Source: Agaribacillus aureus
GTDB lineage: Bacteria; Bacteroidota; Bacteroidia; Cytophagales; Cyclobacteriaceae
Direction of reading: 5' to 3'
Length of the DNA stretch: 64,000 nt
Assembly: GCA_030442055.1 (NCBI GenBank)
Contig: JAUJEB010000003.1
Coordinates: 62,001 to 126,000, forward strand
Under the pieces are notes generated by a model. It did not search any database and was not told where the DNA came from. It worked only from the letters and a program-made list of their open reading frames with translations. This document shows, piece after piece, positions 62,136-64,000 of this stretch. The position numbers and the translations under genes are program-made. Each line of letters starts with the position of its first letter. The first letter of the stretch is position 1.

Positions 62136-64000
62136 ATGCTTAGATTGCTTCTGCTCCTATTGATCATGTCAATTGCCGGGACGGGCGTTAATGCCCAGTC
62201 AAAAGCCGACAGCCTTGAAACCGCCCTGCAACAGACCACTGTCGACTCTCTTAAAGTCAAAATTCTGCATCAACTCTTTGAGGCGTATTGGTATGAATCA
62301 CCTGCTAACGCCAAAAAAGCGATCCTTGAAGCGATCGACTTATCTGAAAAAACAGGGGTGGGATACCTGAGCGTACTCAGTATTAACCATTATGCCGATT
62401 TCCTAAATTCGCAGGCCGACTATGACTCGTCCATTGTGATCTACGAAAAGGGGCTGAAACTGGCGAAGGAAATTGATTTCAATTACGGTATCGGCGATGC
62501 GCTTATCGGTCTTGGCAACAATTATCTAAGTAAAGGCAATACGCAAAAAGCCCGCGAATATCACGAGATGAACATTGCGTTTTCGGAAGAAATTGATGAT
62601 CAGGCAGGCGTGGCCAGCTCTTACAACAACATCGGCAATATTTATAATGATCTTGGTGAGTATACCAAGGCCATGGAGCATTATACATTGGCTTCCAGAA
62701 AGTATAAAGCATTAGGCGATGAAAAGATCTATGCCATCACGTTGGCCAATATTGGTCTGACCCATCAAAAATTGGAAAACTATCCCGAGGCGATCGATTA
62801 CTTCGCCCAAAGTGACAGTAGCTTTAAAAAGCTTCGTTTTGAACCCGGAAGAGCCTTTGTGCTGAGAAATCTCGGGATCGTTTACAAGAACATGGGTGAT
62901 TTTGATAAATCGAAATTTTACAATATCAAAGCTTTGGAGGTCAATCAGCGCCTGGGTAACCGGCGTGAGATCGGGCATATCAAATTGGTTATCGGTAACC
63001 TCAACTGGAGTCAGGATAACTTTAAAGGGGCACTGCCTTATTATCACGAGGCCCTCGATATTTATATTGAAGTAGGCGATTCGCTGGCGCTTGGCACCAC
63101 CTACCATGCCCTGGGTAAATGCTATGGACAACTCAGCGACATCGCAAAAGCTGAGGACATGTTGCTCAAAGCCCTTGAGGTGGCAACTACCATCGGCTCT
63201 GCGCTGACAGCTATGGACTCCCACAAGACATTAGCAAAAATCTATGCCAAAAAAGGCGATTTTTCCAGGGCATTTGAAAACATGGATCAGTATGCAATCT
63301 TGAGGGACAGCTTATACACGAAGGAAAAAAGGGACCTTGCCAATGAGATAGAAGCTAAATATCAAAACGAGCAGAAAGAACAGGAGATTGCTTTATTAGA
63401 ATCCCAAAACGGATTTCAGGCATTACAGATCCGGAAGCAAAAAAGTGAGCGCAACTATCTGATTGGCTTTGCAGTCGGCATTTTATTACTCATGGGATTA
63501 GTTTACAACCAATACAGGATCAAACAAAAAGCCAATGCTAAGCTAAAGGAGCTGGATCATCTCAAATCAGACTTCTTTGCCAACATCTCCCACGAATTTC
63601 GCACGCCGCTCAGCTTGATTATGGCCCCGTTAAAGGATAAAATAGACAAGTCGACCGATGCCAAAGAAACAGCTGAATATCACATGATGTATAAAAATGC
63701 GGATCGCCTTTTTAACCTGATCAACCAGTTGCTGGATCTTTCCAAGCTGGAAGCCGGTAGTGTTCAGCTTGAAAAATCGCAGGTAGAGGTGACCCATTTT
63801 TTTAAAATTATCATTGCCTCTTTTAGTTCAATGGCCGAATACAAAAAGATAGACTTCAAAAGTGACATACCCGAAGAACAAATCTGGTTGCAATTTGATG
63901 AAGACATTGTCCAGAAAGTGTGCTACAACCTGCTCTCCAACGCATTCAAATTTACTCCGGAGGGTGGCGAGATCAATTTGCTGGTGAACGTAGAGGCGGA
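62136..64000 (+). CDS. TPR-containing sensor histidine kinase (cut by right edge)
   Basis: The frame from the ATG at 62136 (MLRLLLLLLIMS) is open for 621 codons to the end of the window, so the C-terminus is missing. A signal peptide ends near NAQ (residue 20). TPR repeats fill about 60-395 (for example SYNNIGNIYNDLGEYTKAMEHY). A coiled-coil segment then leads to a transmembrane helix at about 440-460, HisKA with His486 (FFANISHEFRTPLSLIMAPL), and the start of the HATPase domain (VCYNLLSNAFKFTPEGG). The layout is that of Bacteroidota TPR kinases, often hybrid with a receiver or AraC domain; what follows cannot be seen. Confidence 0.92.
   Translation, partial: MLRLLLLLLIMSIAGTGVNAQSKADSLETALQQTTVDSLKVKILHQLFEAYWYESPANAKKAILEAIDLSEKTGVGYLSVLSINHYADFLNSQADYDSSIVIYEKGLKLAKEIDFNYGIGDALIGLGNNYLSKGNTQKAREYHEMNIAFSEEIDDQAGVASSYNNIGNIYNDLGEYTKAMEHYTLASRKYKALGDEKIYAITLANIGLTHQKLENYPEAIDYFAQSDSSFKKLRFEPGRAFVLRNLGIVYKNMGDFDKSKFYNIKALEVNQRLGNRREIGHIKLVIGNLNWSQDNFKGALPYYHEALDIYIEVGDSLALGTTYHALGKCYGQLSDIAKAEDMLLKALEVATTIGSALTAMDSHKTLAKIYAKKGDFSRAFENMDQYAILRDSLYTKEKRDLANEIEAKYQNEQKEQEIALLESQNGFQALQIRKQKSERNYLIGFAVGILLLMGLVYNQYRIKQKANAKLKELDHLKSDFFANISHEFRTPLSLIMAPLKDKIDKSTDAKETAEYHMMYKNADRLFNLINQLLDLSKLEAGSVQLEKSQVEVTHFFKIIIASFSSMAEYKKIDFKSDIPEEQIWLQFDEDIVQKVCYNLLSNAFKFTPEGGEINLLVNVEA

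Noticed and set aside
1-64000. tRNA, rRNA, CRISPR, insertion sequence or phage genes
   Set aside because: No cloverleaf-like sequence, repeat-spacer array, transposase or phage-like protein was seen in any frame.

Overview
The window is chromosomal DNA of a member of the Bacteroidota, most likely a Cytophagales-type environmental degrader. The evidence is two SusC/SusD pairs each with its own ECF sigma factor and STN/FecR signalling, many lipoprotein signals, a GLPGLI protein, TANNTTTG-type promoter elements, and a planctomycete-type cytochrome (DUF1549/DUF1553) cluster. No rRNA, tRNA, CRISPR array, transposase or phage gene was seen. Family assignments come from reading the translations; no database search was possible.

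Layout. 1-3443: a lipoprotein M1 aminopeptidase on the minus strand, a strong terminator hairpin, and a ~190 bp inverted-repeat element. 3444-8878 (plus): a PadR regulator, an FtsX/MacB-type permease and two paralogous carboxypeptidase-regulatory-domain proteins. 8890-28397 (all minus): a polysaccharide utilisation locus (PUL1). In transcription order it holds a Nudix-like regulator, a DUF4861 lipoprotein, KduI, KduD, ECF sigma, FecR, SusC, SusD, S1 sulfatase, an FG-GAP/ASPIC lipoprotein, a heparinase II/III-like lyase and a GH88-type unsaturated glucuronyl hydrolase. Together these bind, import, desulfate and cut a sulfated uronic-acid polymer and carry the unsaturated uronate to 2-keto-3-deoxygluconate. 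28768-31718: a second PadR-permease pair. 31760-34693: a YjbR-like protein, a small lipoprotein, a clan-A-like glycoside hydrolase lipoprotein and an acetyltransferase. 34876-42714 (plus): PUL2, made of ECF sigma, FecR, SusC, SusD and a glycerophosphodiester phosphodiesterase. 42725-43828: a membrane class III nucleotide cyclase. 44092-53691 (plus): a membrane sensor fused directly to an AraC DNA-binding domain, followed by a run encoding a cytochrome/DUF1549/DUF1553 protein, a DUF1501 protein, a TIM-barrel isomerase-like protein and a DUF2231-cytochrome-LRR protein. 53753-55801 (minus): TetR, SDR and RidA-like genes with two identical 24-bp operator candidates. 55978-59555 (minus): a TonB-type barrel and a GLPGLI protein. 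59797-64000 (plus): a histidine kinase, an OmpR-type regulator and a TPR histidine kinase cut by the right edge.

The most useful non-coding signals are a perfect 24-bp palindrome over the first padR promoter, a tandem 22-bp repeat before the second padR, the duplicated TetR operator, four helically phased GTTAA boxes before the histidine kinase, hairpins between fecR and susC in both PULs, and a 12-mer shared by the regions downstream of both susD genes.
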